A DNA stretch of 64,000 nt, from positions 806,001 to 870,000 of the forward strand of contig CP170191.1 in assembly GCA_042434945.1 (NCBI GenBank). Reading direction: 5' to 3'. The notes under the pieces are model-generated. The model ran no database searches and was not told the origin of the DNA. It worked only from the letters and a program-made list of their open reading frames with translations. Positions within the stretch are counted from its first letter, which is position 1. Every line of letters begins with the position of its first letter. A program made the position numbers and the translations under genes. Of the stretch, positions 9,260 through 17,972 are shown piece by piece. This DNA comes from Escherichia hormaechei_A. GTDB taxonomy: Bacteria > Pseudomonadota > Gammaproteobacteria > Enterobacterales > Enterobacteriaceae.

Positions 9260-11308
9260 TTAAACCAGCCCGAACAGCGTTAACAGCATGTCGATAACCT
9301 TGATACCGATAAACGGCACCAGTAGCCCACCCAGACCGTAAATCCATAAGTTACGGCGCAACATGGCAGAAGCGGTAAGCGGTTTATAACTCACGCCTTT
9401 TAACGCCAGGGGAATCAAAAAGACGATAATCAAGGCGTTGAAAATCACCGCACTGAGGATTGCGGAGTCGGGCGAATGCAGGCACATGATGTTCAGCGCA
9501 TTTAACTGCGGATACGTTGCCGCGAATGCCGCCGGAATAATGGCGAAGTATTTCGCCACATCGTTGGCAATGCTGAAGGTGGTCAGCGAGCCACGGGTCA
9601 TCAGCATCTGTTTGCCAATGTGCACCACCTCGATCAACTTGGTCGGGTTAGAGTCGAGATCGACCATATTGCCCGCCTCTTTCGCCGCCTGGGTGCCGGA
9701 GTTCATCGCCACCGCGACATCTGCCTGCGCCAGCGCCGGAGCATCGTTGGTGCCGTCGCCGGTCATCGCTACCAAACGACCTTCCGCCTGATACTGACGG
9801 ATCAATGCCAGCTTGGCCTCCGGTGTCGCTTCGGCGAGAAAATCATCGACACCCGCTTCCGCAGCAATCGCGGCGGCAGTCAGACGGTTATCGCCGGTAA
9901 TCATCACCGTTTTAATGCCCATTTTGCGCAGCTGGGCGAAGCGCTCTTTAATACCGCCTTTGACGATATCTTTCAGCGCAATAACGCCCAGCACACGAGA
10001 ACCTTCCACCACCACCAGCGGCGTGGCTCCCTGACGCGCAACCTGATCGACTTTTTGATCAACATCGGTAGGGAAGTGACCACCGTTAGCCTCAACATGG
10101 CGACGAATGGCATCGACAGAACCTTTACGGATCATGCGGTTGTCGATGTTGATCCCGCTCATCCGGCTTTGCGCAGTAAACGGTACAAAGGTGGCATGGA
10201 GCGACTGCACATCGCGCTCGCGCAGGTTAAAACGCTGCTTGGCGAGGATCACAATACTGCGGCCTTCCGGCGTTTCATCAGCCAGCGAAGCCAGTTGTGC
10301 GGCGTCAGCCAGCGTTTTTTCATCCACGCCCTGCGCGGGGATAAACTCCGACGCCTGACGGTTACCGAGTGTGATGGTGCCGGTTTTATCCAGTAGCAGA
10401 ACGTCAACGTCACCTGCCGCTTCAACTGCACGTCCGCTGGTGGCAATCACATTCGCGCCTAGCATCCGGCTCATCCCGGCGACGCCGATCGCTGACAACA
10501 GGCCGCCAATAGTGGTTGGGATCAGACAGACCAGCAGCGCCACCAGTACCGTTACGCTGACTGCATTACCGCCCCACGCGGAAAACGGCCACAGCGTGGC
10601 GGTTGCCAGTAAAAAGACGATAGTCAGGGCAATCAGCAGAATGGTCAGGGCAATTTCGTTCGGCGTTTTGCGTCGCTGTGCGCCTTCCACCATCGCGATC
10701 ATCCGATCCAGAAATGTCTCGCCGGGGTTAACGCTACACTCAATCACCAGCCAGTCAGAAAGAATACGCGTGCCGCCGGTGACGGAGGCAAAATCGCCGC
10801 CGGATTCACGGATCACCGGTGCCGATTCCCCGGTGATGGTGCTTTCATCGACCGATGCACCCCCTTCAATAACTTCACCATCGCAGGGGATAATATCGCC
10901 AGCTTCTACCAGTACGATATCGCCTTTACGAAGTTGGTCGGCAGGAACTTTGTCCGCCGCAGCGCCATATTTCGGCTCACGCAGCTTGCGGGCAAAGGCA
11001 GTTTTTTTCACCCCTTTCAGACTGTTGGCCTGCGCTTTACTGCGGCCTTCTGCCAGCGCCTCGGCGAAATTAGCGAACAGTACGGTGATCCACAGCCAAC
11101 CGCTAATGGCCGCGCTAAACAGCGCATTGCCGGGCATCGCACCGCTTGCCATCGCGATGCTAATACAGGTGGTCAGCAGACTGCCGATCCAGACGATAAA
11201 CATCACCGGATTGCGCCATTGCGCCTGCGGGTTTAATTTTTTCACCGCTTCTTTCAGCGCCTGAACGACAAGTGTTGGTTCGAATAGCGCCAGTTGTTTA
11301 CGACTCAT
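9260..11308 (-). CDS. kdpB: KdpB, potassium-transporting P-type ATPase B subunit
   Basis: A 682-residue P-type ATPase catalytic subunit in the inner membrane. It shows TGES in the actuator domain, the phosphorylation motif DKTGTITLG near residue 307, and the hinge motif TGDGTNDAPALAQADVAVAM. It hydrolyses ATP to drive K+ movement through KdpA. It matches K-12 KdpB from memory over almost its whole length. The final residues (VIDMLLTLFGLV) differ, placing the recombination edge near 9298. It begins 22 bp after the kdpA stop. Confidence 0.97.
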   Translation of the reverse strand: MSRKQLALFEPTLVVQALKEAVKKLNPQAQWRNPVMFIVWIGSLLTTCISIAMASGAMPGNALFSAAISGWLWITVLFANFAEALAEGRSKAQANSLKGVKKTAFARKLREPKYGAAADKVPADQLRKGDIVLVEAGDIIPCDGEVIEGGASVDESTITGESAPVIRESGGDFASVTGGTRILSDWLVIECSVNPGETFLDRMIAMVEGAQRRKTPNEIALTILLIALTIVFLLATATLWPFSAWGGNAVSVTVLVALLVCLIPTTIGGLLSAIGVAGMSRMLGANVIATSGRAVEAAGDVDVLLLDKTGTITLGNRQASEFIPAQGVDEKTLADAAQLASLADETPEGRSIVILAKQRFNLRERDVQSLHATFVPFTAQSRMSGINIDNRMIRKGSVDAIRRHVEANGGHFPTDVDQKVDQVARQGATPLVVVEGSRVLGVIALKDIVKGGIKERFAQLRKMGIKTVMITGDNRLTAAAIAAEAGVDDFLAEATPEAKLALIRQYQAEGRLVAMTGDGTNDAPALAQADVAVAMNSGTQAAKEAGNMVDLDSNPTKLIEVVHIGKQMLMTRGSLTTFSIANDVAKYFAIIPAAFAATYPQLNALNIMCLHSPDSAILSAVIFNALIIVFLIPLALKGVSYKPLTASAMLRRNLWIYGLGGLLVPFIGIKVIDMLLTLFGLV

Positions 11309-11330
11309 ATTCAGTGCTCACTCAATATCA

Positions 11331-13004
11331 TCAGGAGAGATATTCCGCCACCGGACCAAGCGCCAGGGCAGGGATAAAGGTCAGTGCGCCAACCAGCAAC
11401 ACGGTGCCGATTAACAGGCCAACAAACAGCGGGCCGTGCGTTGGCAGCGTGCCGGAGCTGGCGGCTTGGCTCTTTTTACTCACCAGCGAACCGGCAATTG
11501 CCATCACCGGGATAATCACCCCGAAGCGACCGACAAACATGCAGAACGCCAGTAAACAGTTCCAGAACGGAGAGTTGGCGCTTAATCCGGCAAAGGCGCT
11601 GCCGTTGTTGTTAGCGGCGGATGACACGGCGTACAGCACTTCGCTAAAACCATGCGGGCCAGGGTTGAGCATGGCGCTACGTCCGGCGTCGGTCATCATC
11701 GCCAACGCCGCGCCCATCAGCACCAGCGTCGGGGTAACCAGAATTGCCAGTGCAGTCAGTTTCATCTCGCGTACGTCGATTTTTTTACCCAGATATTCCG
11801 GTGTACGACCAATCATCAGCCCGGCAATAAACACCGCCAGCAGGACAAACAGCATCATGCCGTAAAGACCAGAACCGACACCGCCGAACACCACTTCACC
11901 AATTTGCATCAGCCACATCGGCACCATGCCACCGAGAGCGGTAAACGAATCATGCATCGCAATCACCGCGCCACAGGAAGCCGCCGTCGTCACGACCGCA
12001 AACAGGCTACTGACCAGCACGCCGAAACGGCTCTCTTTACCTTCCATATTGATGCTGCTGTCCGTGCCCAGTGCCAGCAGATGAGGATTACCCTGAACTT
12101 CTGCCCACATCACCACGCCTACGCAGATGACAAAAATCACTGACATCGCCCACAGCAACATGCGCCCCTGGCGGCGATCGCCCGTCACTTCACCAAAGGC
12201 AAAGCACAGCGCCGTTGGGATCAAGAAGATCGCCAGCATCTGCACGAAGTTGGTCAGTGCGGTTGGGTTTTCAAACGGATGCGACGAGTTGGCATTAAAG
12301 AAGCCACCGCCGTTAGTACCGAGCATCTTGATCGCTTCCTGAGAAGCTACAGGCCCCATGGGTAACAGCTGTTGCGCTCCTTCAACGGTATTCACAGCCT
12401 GATAAGGCAGAAAGTTTTGCAGCGCACCTTGTTGAATAAAAAACAGTGCAATCAACAACGCCACAGGGACTAGCACCCATAACGTGATGCGTAGCAGATC
12501 GACCCAGGCATTCCCGAGCGTGCTCATGCTCTGGCGGGTAAACGCACGGATGAGGGCAAAAATCACCGCAATCCCGCTGGCGGCAGAAAGAAAGTTTTGC
12601 ACCGTTAAGCCCGCCATCTGGCTGAAATAGCTCAACGTGGTTTCACCGCTATAAGATTGCCAGTTGGTATTGGTGACAAAGCTGACGGCGGTATTCAGCG
12701 CCAGATCCCACGACAGCCCTGGCAACTGCTGTGGATTAAGCGGCAGATAGTGCTGACCGAGCAACATAAAAAACAGCACCGCCAGCCCCAGCATGTTCAG
12801 GCCGAGAATGGCACAAAGATATTGCTTCCAGTTCATCTCACGGTCAGAGACGCCAAGTGCGCGAAAAAGTACGCGCTCAACGCCCGTTGTACCGGGAAGA
12901 GGAATGTCATTAATCAGCCGCGCCAGCCCGCTGCCTAAAGGACGCGCCAGCACCATTAACACCAGTAAAAACGTGGCGATCAGTAAGAACCCTTGCGCAG
13001 CCAT
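11331..13004 (-). CDS. kdpA: KdpA, potassium-binding/translocating subunit
   Basis: A 557-residue polytopic inner-membrane protein of the K+ channel superfamily, with degenerate selectivity-filter repeats such as [23 protein letters not shown] and AANNNGSAF. It takes up K+ at micromolar concentrations within KdpFABC. The start ATG at 13002-13004 overlaps the kdpF stop as ATGA. Readable in-frame codons continue upstream, but the overlap and family length decide this start. Matches K-12 from memory. Confidence 0.97.
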
Positions 13005-13093
13005 CAGAACGCCTCCGCATTGATCAGGGCATAAACCAGATAACCCAGTAATAAAAACACCAGCAATACGCCGGTTATCACGCCTGCACTCAC
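13004..13093 (-). CDS. kdpF: KdpF small membrane subunit
   Basis: A 29-residue single-helix protein (GTG start, [20 protein letters not shown], ending INAEAF). It stabilises the KdpFABC complex in the membrane. Its TGA overlaps the kdpA ATG. It matches K-12 KdpF. It is the first gene of the kdpFABCDE operon. Confidence 0.94.
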
Positions 13094-13171
13094 AGTGCAC
13101 CTCCAGTGGCCTAAAAGTGACCGGAAGGGTAGAATTCTGGCTGCAAAGATTTCGCAAAAATCTGCGGGCGG

Positions 13172-13192
13172 GGTGTAAAAAAAGTATAAAAA
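13172..13192 (-). promoter_or_regulatory. T-rich KdpE-type site upstream of kdpF
   Basis: Read on the minus strand, the TTTTTATACTTTTTTTACAC tract lies about 80 bp upstream of the kdpF start. It corresponds to the known KdpE operator of the E. coli kdp promoter. It lies just on the K-12-like side of the next mosaic edge. Confidence 0.7.
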
Positions 13193-13400
13193 TGGCAAAA
13201 GCCATGATTTAACTAATGTTTAGTATTAATTTAACTTTTGTGTAACTTAATTACAGGATGAATGTAAATAAACCATCAATAAGCAAAAATAAGTGGTCGG
13301 ATGAGTAGTAAAATTACACAAAAGGCGGTACTATTTTAACCAGGTCACAGATTTCACATTTTCCGGAGACGGTTTCCGGCCAACTACAGGGGAGAAAATT

Positions 13401-13607
13401 ATGGATCTTTATAAAGAGTTTCCGGCTCATATCATTTTCATGCGTCGCACTTTCGCCGTAGTGGCTGGCGTGCTGGCCCTGCCGGTGATGCTGTTCTGGA
13501 AAGATCGCGCACGTTTCTACAGTTACCTGCACCGCGTCTGGGCGAAAACCAGCGAGAAGCCGGTGTGGATGGATCAGGCCGAGAAAGCGACCTGCGATTT
13601 CTACTGA
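13401..13607 (+). CDS. ybfA: YbfA family small protein
   Basis: A 68-residue conserved enterobacterial protein (DUF2517 type) of unknown function, divergent from kdpF. It has one hydrophobic segment (FAVVAGVLALPVMLFW) followed by a basic/aromatic tail (KDRARFYSYLHRVW...). A good Shine-Dalgarno (GGGGAGAAAATT) precedes the ATG. The N-terminus differs from K-12 YbfA (MDLYKEFPAHIIF versus MELYREYPAWLIF) while the tail is conserved. A strong terminator follows at 13.63 kb. Confidence 0.88.
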   Translation: MDLYKEFPAHIIFMRRTFAVVAGVLALPVMLFWKDRARFYSYLHRVWAKTSEKPVWMDQAEKATCDFY

Positions 13608-13629
13608 TACGGTGTGACATCGTAGCCAT

Positions 13630-13664
13630 AAAAAAACCGCCTACAGCAATGTGGCGGTTTTTTT
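13630..13664 (+). terminator. Rho-independent terminator after ybfA
   Basis: AAAAAACCGCC...GGCGGTTTTTTT hairpin 23 bp after the ybfA stop. Confidence 0.88.
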
Positions 13665-13894
13665 GTCCCTCGGGATTCGCGGTCCGTTGGGTAGTTTTCA
13701 AGCTCTCACACAGAGGCTTACAAGCATACTTCTGCTGGTTTAATAAGCAAACGCTTCACTCCTAAATAAATTCTTAAAAACAGGTTCAATGGATGACGTT
13801 TTGCTCACGTGATGCCTACTATGCAGCGTCCCTTTCCGCCATCTCGCAAATGGGCACCGGTCCCGGGAAAGGTGTTACCACAACCGTGAGTCAG

Positions 13895-13948
13895 GCTCCA
13901 CACAGAGCTTGTGTCCACCGATTTATCACCGGTGGTGATAGGTGGAGC
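13895..13948. promoter_or_regulatory. Nested hairpin upstream of a small ORF
   Basis: GCTCCAC (13895-13901) pairs with GTGGAGC (13942-13948), enclosing TATCACC (13924-13930) paired with GGTGATA (13934-13940). The structure ends 22 bases before a 35-codon ORF, suggesting a structured 5' leader. Function unknown. Confidence 0.4.
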
Positions 13949-13970
13949 GGTTAGCAGCAGGGACCGCATA

Positions 13971-14078
13971 GTGAAACGCTATTTATGCATCGCGTTCATT
14001 GTCGCCAGCGCACTCGTTGTAAAGAGTGATAAACCGGATGTGTTTATTGCCTTTACCCTGATAGCGCAGGACAAGTAG
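13971..14078 (+). CDS. Candidate 35-residue small protein, unrecognised
   Basis: GTG-initiated ORF (VKRYLCIAFIVASALVV..., ending AQDK). It has a basic N-terminus, one hydrophobic stretch (CIAFIVASALVV) and a second moderately hydrophobic stretch (VFIAFTLIA). A weak ribosome site (CAGGGA) lies seven to eight bases upstream. A strong terminator begins five bases after the stop, so it looks like the end of a short independent transcription unit with a structured leader. I do not recognise the family. It could instead be a non-coding RNA with chance coding capacity. Confidence 0.4.
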   Translation: MKRYLCIAFIVASALVVKSDKPDVFIAFTLIAQDK

Positions 14079-14082
14079 CGTT

Positions 14083-14107
14083 AAGGCCGCCTCGGGCGGC
14101 CTTTTTT
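14083..14107 (+). terminator. Rho-independent terminator after the small ORF
   Basis: AAGGCCGCCtcgGGCGGCCTTTTTT, a perfect 9-bp stem with a U run. Confidence 0.9.
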
Positions 14108-14208
14108 ATTTCATCCCGTCTACACTTCATGGCAAAGTAGTTCAATGCATGCCTTTTTCCTTTTACGGCATGCCCTTACGGACATAATGGACAATTGCCT
14201 GGAGTTTT

Positions 14209-15621
14209 ATGCCCACCCATCTGGTTTGGTTTCGCGCGGATTTACGCATTCACGACAACTTCGCTCTCGCGGCGGCCTGCCGCGCTAAAGACGCGAATGT
14301 GCTGGCCCTGTTTATCGCCACGCCTGAACAGTGGCGGCAGCACGACATGGCGCCCCGGCAAGCGGCACTACTCAGCGCGTATCTGAATGACCTGCAACAT
14401 TCACTGGCTGAAAAAGGCATTCCGCTGATCTATAAAGAGGCCCATGATTTTGCCGCGCAGCGCCAGACGGTGCAGGCAATCTGCCAGCAGCACGCAGTAA
14501 CGCATCTTTATTACAACTATCAGTATGAATTCAACGAGCAACAGCGGGATCGTCAGCTGGAGAAAACCCTTGCGGGCGTGGTCTGTGAAGGCTTTGATGA
14601 CAGCGTGATGCTCGCGCCGGGCAGCGTAATGACCGGTAGCCACGAAATGTATAAAGTATTCACGCCGTTTAAAAATGCCTTTATCAAACGCCTGAAAGAG
14701 GGACTACCTGAGTGCGTTACCGCCCCGACCGTGAGAGGGGAAACGATAACGGATCTGCCGGCGATCAGGCTGAATTATCCCCAGCAGTCGTTCGATGAAA
14801 CAGTATTCCCCGCCAGTGAGAAAGCAGCTATTGACCGGTTGCGTCAGTTCTGCACGCAGGGGGCGGCAGAGTACGAGGCGCGTCGGGATTTTCCAGCGAC
14901 TGAAGGCACCAGCCGCTTGTCGGCCTGTTTAGCGCTGGGCGCGCTCTCTCCGCGCCAGTGTTTACATCGCCTGCTGGCGGAACAGCCTCAGGCCTTAGAC
15001 GGGGGGGCGGGCGCAGTGTGGCTGAACGAACTGATCTGGCGTGAGTTTTATCGCCATCTGATGACGTATCATCCTGATTTGTGTAAACATCGGCCCTTTA
15101 TTCGTTGGACCGAACAGGTACAGTGGCAGTCGAATGAGAAGCTGCTTAAAGCATGGCAGCGTGGGCTCACCGGCTTCCCGATTGTTGATGCGGCTATGCG
15201 GCAGCTCAATGAAACCGGGTGGATGCATAACCGTCTGCGTATGATTACCGCCAGCTTCCTGGTGAAGGATCTGCTTATCGACTGGCGAACCGGAGAGCGT
15301 TATTTTATCTCTCAGCTGATCGATGGCGATCTGGCGGCGAATAACGGCGGCTGGCAGTGGGCGGCCTCCACCGGAACGGATGCGGCTCCCTATTTTCGGA
15401 TCTTCAATCCGACCACGCAGGGACAACGATTTGACGCCGACGGCGAGTTTATCCGTCGCTGGCTGCCTGAGCTAAAGGATGTCCCGGCCAAAGCCATTCA
15501 TGAGCCCTGGGTATGGGCGGATAAACAGCGTGTTACCCTGAACTATCCCCGTCCCATTGTCGACCATAAACAGGCGCGCGTCGCCACGCTGGCGGCGTAC
15601 GAAGCCGCCCGAAAAGTTTGA
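14209..15621 (+). CDS. phr: Deoxyribodipyrimidine photo-lyase (CPD class I)
   Basis: A 470-residue FAD/MTHF enzyme that splits UV-induced cyclobutane pyrimidine dimers using blue light. The N-terminal alpha/beta domain starts THLVWFRADLRIHDN. The C-terminal FAD-binding half has EGTSRLS, WLNELIWREFYRHL, the WMHNRLRM segment and DGDLAANNGGWQWAASTGTD. Shine-Dalgarno CTGGAG precedes the ATG. Clearly orthologous to but divergent from K-12 PhrB (472 aa). dtpD, which separates phr from ybgI in K-12, is missing and ybgI begins 10 bp downstream. Confidence 0.96.
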   Translation: MPTHLVWFRADLRIHDNFALAAACRAKDANVLALFIATPEQWRQHDMAPRQAALLSAYLNDLQHSLAEKGIPLIYKEAHDFAAQRQTVQAICQQHAVTHLYYNYQYEFNEQQRDRQLEKTLAGVVCEGFDDSVMLAPGSVMTGSHEMYKVFTPFKNAFIKRLKEGLPECVTAPTVRGETITDLPAIRLNYPQQSFDETVFPASEKAAIDRLRQFCTQGAAEYEARRDFPATEGTSRLSACLALGALSPRQCLHRLLAEQPQALDGGAGAVWLNELIWREFYRHLMTYHPDLCKHRPFIRWTEQVQWQSNEKLLKAWQRGLTGFPIVDAAMRQLNETGWMHNRLRMITASFLVKDLLIDWRTGERYFISQLIDGDLAANNGGWQWAASTGTDAAPYFRIFNPTTQGQRFDADGEFIRRWLPELKDVPAKAIHEPWVWADKQRVTLNYPRPIVDHKQARVATLAAYEAARKV

Positions 15622-15631
15622 GAGAATGATG

Positions 15632-16375
15632 ATGAAAAACAGTGAACTGGAACGCCTGATTAACGAAAAACTCCACACGGCTTCGTTTAGCGACTACGGC
15701 CCGAATGGCTTGCAGGTGGAGGGGCGCGAGGCGGTGCAAAAAATCATCACCGGCGTGACGGCAAGCCAGGCGCTGCTGGATGAGGCGGTGCGTCAGGAAG
15801 CCGATGCGGTGATTGTACACCACGGTTATTTCTGGAAAAACGAATCACCGATTATTCGCGGCATGAAGCGCAACCGACTCAAAACGCTGCTGGCGAATGA
15901 CATCAACCTGTACGGCTATCACCTGCCGCTCGATGCGCATCCTGAACTGGGAAATAACGTTCAGCTTGCGCAGCTGCTGGGGATTACCGTGATGGGTGAA
16001 ATTGAACCTCTGGTGCCGTGGGGCGAACTGTCGATGCCGGTTCCGGGTCTGGAGCTGGCTTCGTGGATCGAAGCGCGCCTGGGGCGTCGTCCGCTGTGGT
16101 GCGGCGACACCGGGCCGGATACCGTGAAGCGCGTGGCATGGTGTACCGGCGGCGGCCAGGGCTTTATTGACAGCGCGGCGCGTTTTGGTGTCGACGCCTT
16201 CATTACCGGCGAAGTCTCCGAGCAGACTATTCACTCAGCCCGTGAACAAGGCCTGCATTTTTACGCGGCGGGCCATCACGCCACCGAGCGTGGCGGCATC
16301 CGCGCCCTCAGCGAGTGGCTGACGGAAAATACCGATCTGGATGTGACGTTTATTGATATCCCTAATCCGGCCTGA
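15632..16375 (+). CDS. ybgI: YbgI, NIF3/GTP cyclohydrolase I type 2-like protein
   Basis: A 247-residue NIF3-family protein forming a di-metal hexameric ring; the physiological substrate is not established. Metal-binding motifs are VIVHHGYFWK near residue 60, LPLDAHPELGNN near 95 and GHHATERGG near 215. Three ATG codons occur in a row (15626, 15629, 15632). I chose the third because it gives the 247-residue family length and MKN start. Together with pxpBCA it forms a tight gene run, so co-transcription is likely. Confidence 0.92.
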   Translation: MKNSELERLINEKLHTASFSDYGPNGLQVEGREAVQKIITGVTASQALLDEAVRQEADAVIVHHGYFWKNESPIIRGMKRNRLKTLLANDINLYGYHLPLDAHPELGNNVQLAQLLGITVMGEIEPLVPWGELSMPVPGLELASWIEARLGRRPLWCGDTGPDTVKRVAWCTGGGQGFIDSAARFGVDAFITGEVSEQTIHSAREQGLHFYAAGHHATERGGIRALSEWLTENTDLDVTFIDIPNPA

Positions 16376-16389
16376 TGAGAGGTAGTTAA

Positions 16390-17046
16390 GTGCAGCGAGC
16401 GCGTTGTTATCTTCTGGGTGAAACCGCGGTAGTTCTGGAGCTTGAGCCTCCGGTGACGCTTGCCACGCAAAAGCGTATCTGGCGTCTGACTCAGCGACTG
16501 CCCGAGCTACCCGGCGTGGTTGAAGCTATTCCGGGTATGAATAATATCACCGTGGTGCTGCGTGATCCGCACACGGGGGCGCTGGATGCCATTGAGCGTC
16601 TGCAACGCTGGTGGGAGGAGAGCGAGGCGCTGGAGCCGGAATCGCGGACGATTGAGATCCCGGTTGTCTATGGCGGCAAGGGAGGTCCCGACCTTGGCGT
16701 GGTGGCCGAACACTGTGGATTAACGGAGAAGCAGGTTGTGGAGCTGCATAGCTCAGTCGACTATGTTGTCTGGTTTTTGGGATTTCAGCCGGGTTTCCCC
16801 TATCTGGGCGGGTTATCGCCCCAGCTGCATACGCCGCGCCGGGCTGAGCCGCGCCTGAGCGTACCGGCGGGCAGCGTGGCGATTGGTGGCGAGCAAACGG
16901 GAATTTATCCGCTCGCCTCACCGGGAGGCTGGCAACTGATTGGGCACACGTCCACGCCGTTATTTGAACCAGGCCAGGACGCGCCCATACTCCTGCGTCC
17001 GGGGGATACCCTGCGCTTTATCCCGCAGAAGGAGGGGGTATGTTAA
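16390..17046 (+). CDS. pxpB: 5-oxoprolinase subunit B
   Basis: A 218-residue KipI/allophanate hydrolase subunit 1-type protein (ybgJ). With PxpC and PxpA it hydrolyses 5-oxoproline to glutamate using ATP. The family signature GFQPGFPYLGGLSP lies near residue 135, followed by PRLSVPAGSVAIGG. GTG start with GAGAGG about ten bases upstream. The 3' end overlaps pxpC by 7 bp. Divergent from the K-12 orthologue. Confidence 0.93.
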   Translation: MQRARCYLLGETAVVLELEPPVTLATQKRIWRLTQRLPELPGVVEAIPGMNNITVVLRDPHTGALDAIERLQRWWEESEALEPESRTIEIPVVYGGKGGPDLGVVAEHCGLTEKQVVELHSSVDYVVWFLGFQPGFPYLGGLSPQLHTPRRAEPRLSVPAGSVAIGGEQTGIYPLASPGGWQLIGHTSTPLFEPGQDAPILLRPGDTLRFIPQKEGVC

Positions 17047-17972
17047 CGCTTATTCGCGCAGGGCTTTACACCTCGGTACAGGATGCCGGGCGTTTTGGGC
17101 TGCGTCAGTCGGGCGTGAGCTACTGCGGTGCGCTCGATCGCCCTTCGCTGGAGATTGCCAACCTGCTGGTAGGTAACGCAGGCAGCACGGCGGCGTTAGA
17201 AATTACGCTGGGTCAGTGCGTGATTGAGTTTGGTCAGGAAACCTGGTTTGCCTTAACCGGCGCGGGCTGTGACGCGACGCTGGACGGCAAAGCGGTGTGG
17301 ACCGGCTGGCGCCTGCGGGCGAAGGCCGGGCAGCGTCTGACGCTCAAGCGTCCTCTGCACGGCGTGCGCAGCTATCTTGCGGTGGCGGGGGGGATCGACG
17401 TGCCGGAGGTGTTGGGCTCATCCAGCACCGACCAGAAAGCGGGAATGGGCGGCCATGAAGGACGGCTGCTGCGTGACGGCGATCGTCTGCGGATAAAGAC
17501 CTCAACGCGCCATTTCACCACCACGCAGGGCGTGAAACAGCTGCTGTGGGGGAACGTGATCCGCGCCTTACCAGGACCGGAATACCATGAGTTTGATGAA
17601 GCCGCGAAAGAGTCTTTCTGGCGCTCGCCGTGGAAGATCAGCCCGCAGAGTAACCGCATGGGTTACCGGCTTCAGGGGCAGCCGCTGACCCGCACGACTG
17701 ACCGGGAGCTGCTTTCCCATGGTCTGTTGCCCGGGGTGATTCAGGTGCCGGGCAACGGGCAGCCCATCGTACTGATGAACGATGCGCAAACCACGGGGGG
17801 ATATCCGCGTATTGCCTGCATTATCGAAGCGGATCGCTACCATCTGGCGCAAATTCCTCTCGGCCAGCCCATTCATTTTGTGCAGTGTTCGCTGGAGGAG
17901 GCGCTGAAAGCCCGGCAGGATCAGCAGCGTTATCTCGAACAGCTGGCGTGGAGGCTCGATGGTAAAGATTGA
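17040..17972 (+). CDS. pxpC: 5-oxoprolinase subunit C
   Basis: A 310-residue KipA/allophanate hydrolase subunit 2-type protein (ybgK) carrying a biotin-independent carboxylase-like domain, partner of PxpB. Motifs: GLYTSVQDAGRFGLRQ at the N-terminus, YLAVAGGIDVP, LPGPEYHEF, and LMNDAQTTGGYPRIA near residue 265. It overlaps pxpB upstream and pxpA downstream (14 bp), consistent with stoichiometric translation of a complex. Confidence 0.93.
   Translation: MLTLIRAGLYTSVQDAGRFGLRQSGVSYCGALDRPSLEIANLLVGNAGSTAALEITLGQCVIEFGQETWFALTGAGCDATLDGKAVWTGWRLRAKAGQRLTLKRPLHGVRSYLAVAGGIDVPEVLGSSSTDQKAGMGGHEGRLLRDGDRLRIKTSTRHFTTTQGVKQLLWGNVIRALPGPEYHEFDEAAKESFWRSPWKISPQSNRMGYRLQGQPLTRTTDRELLSHGLLPGVIQVPGNGQPIVLMNDAQTTGGYPRIACIIEADRYHLAQIPLGQPIHFVQCSLEEALKARQDQQRYLEQLAWRLDGKD

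Larger units (their letters stand above)
4365..9298. other. Foreign-type segment 2: speF 5' end, leader, kdpE, kdpD, kdpC, kdpB 3' end
   Basis: SpeF residues 1-100, SpeFL, KdpE, KdpD, KdpC and the last few KdpB residues all differ from K-12 as I remember them, and the kdpD DNA is visibly G+C-rich. The same proteins switch back to K-12-like sequence just outside both edges. Both edges lie inside genes (speF and kdpB), as homologous recombination would leave them. Edges are approximate. Confidence 0.65.
13608..14208. other. ybfA-phr intergenic region
   Basis: About 600 bp, occupying the place where K-12 has rhsC and its satellite genes. It contains the ybfA terminator, a structured stretch (13.89-13.95 kb), one candidate 35-codon ORF, a second terminator and an inverted repeat GCATGCC/GGCATGC (14147-14153 and 14167-14173) just before phr. 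I recognise no mobile element. Confidence 0.7.

Noticed and set aside
13004..13205. Longer KdpA or KdpF starts extending into the promoter region
   Set aside because: The ATGA overlap between kdpF and kdpA, the family lengths (557 and 29 residues) and the T-rich KdpE site make the shorter starts far more likely.
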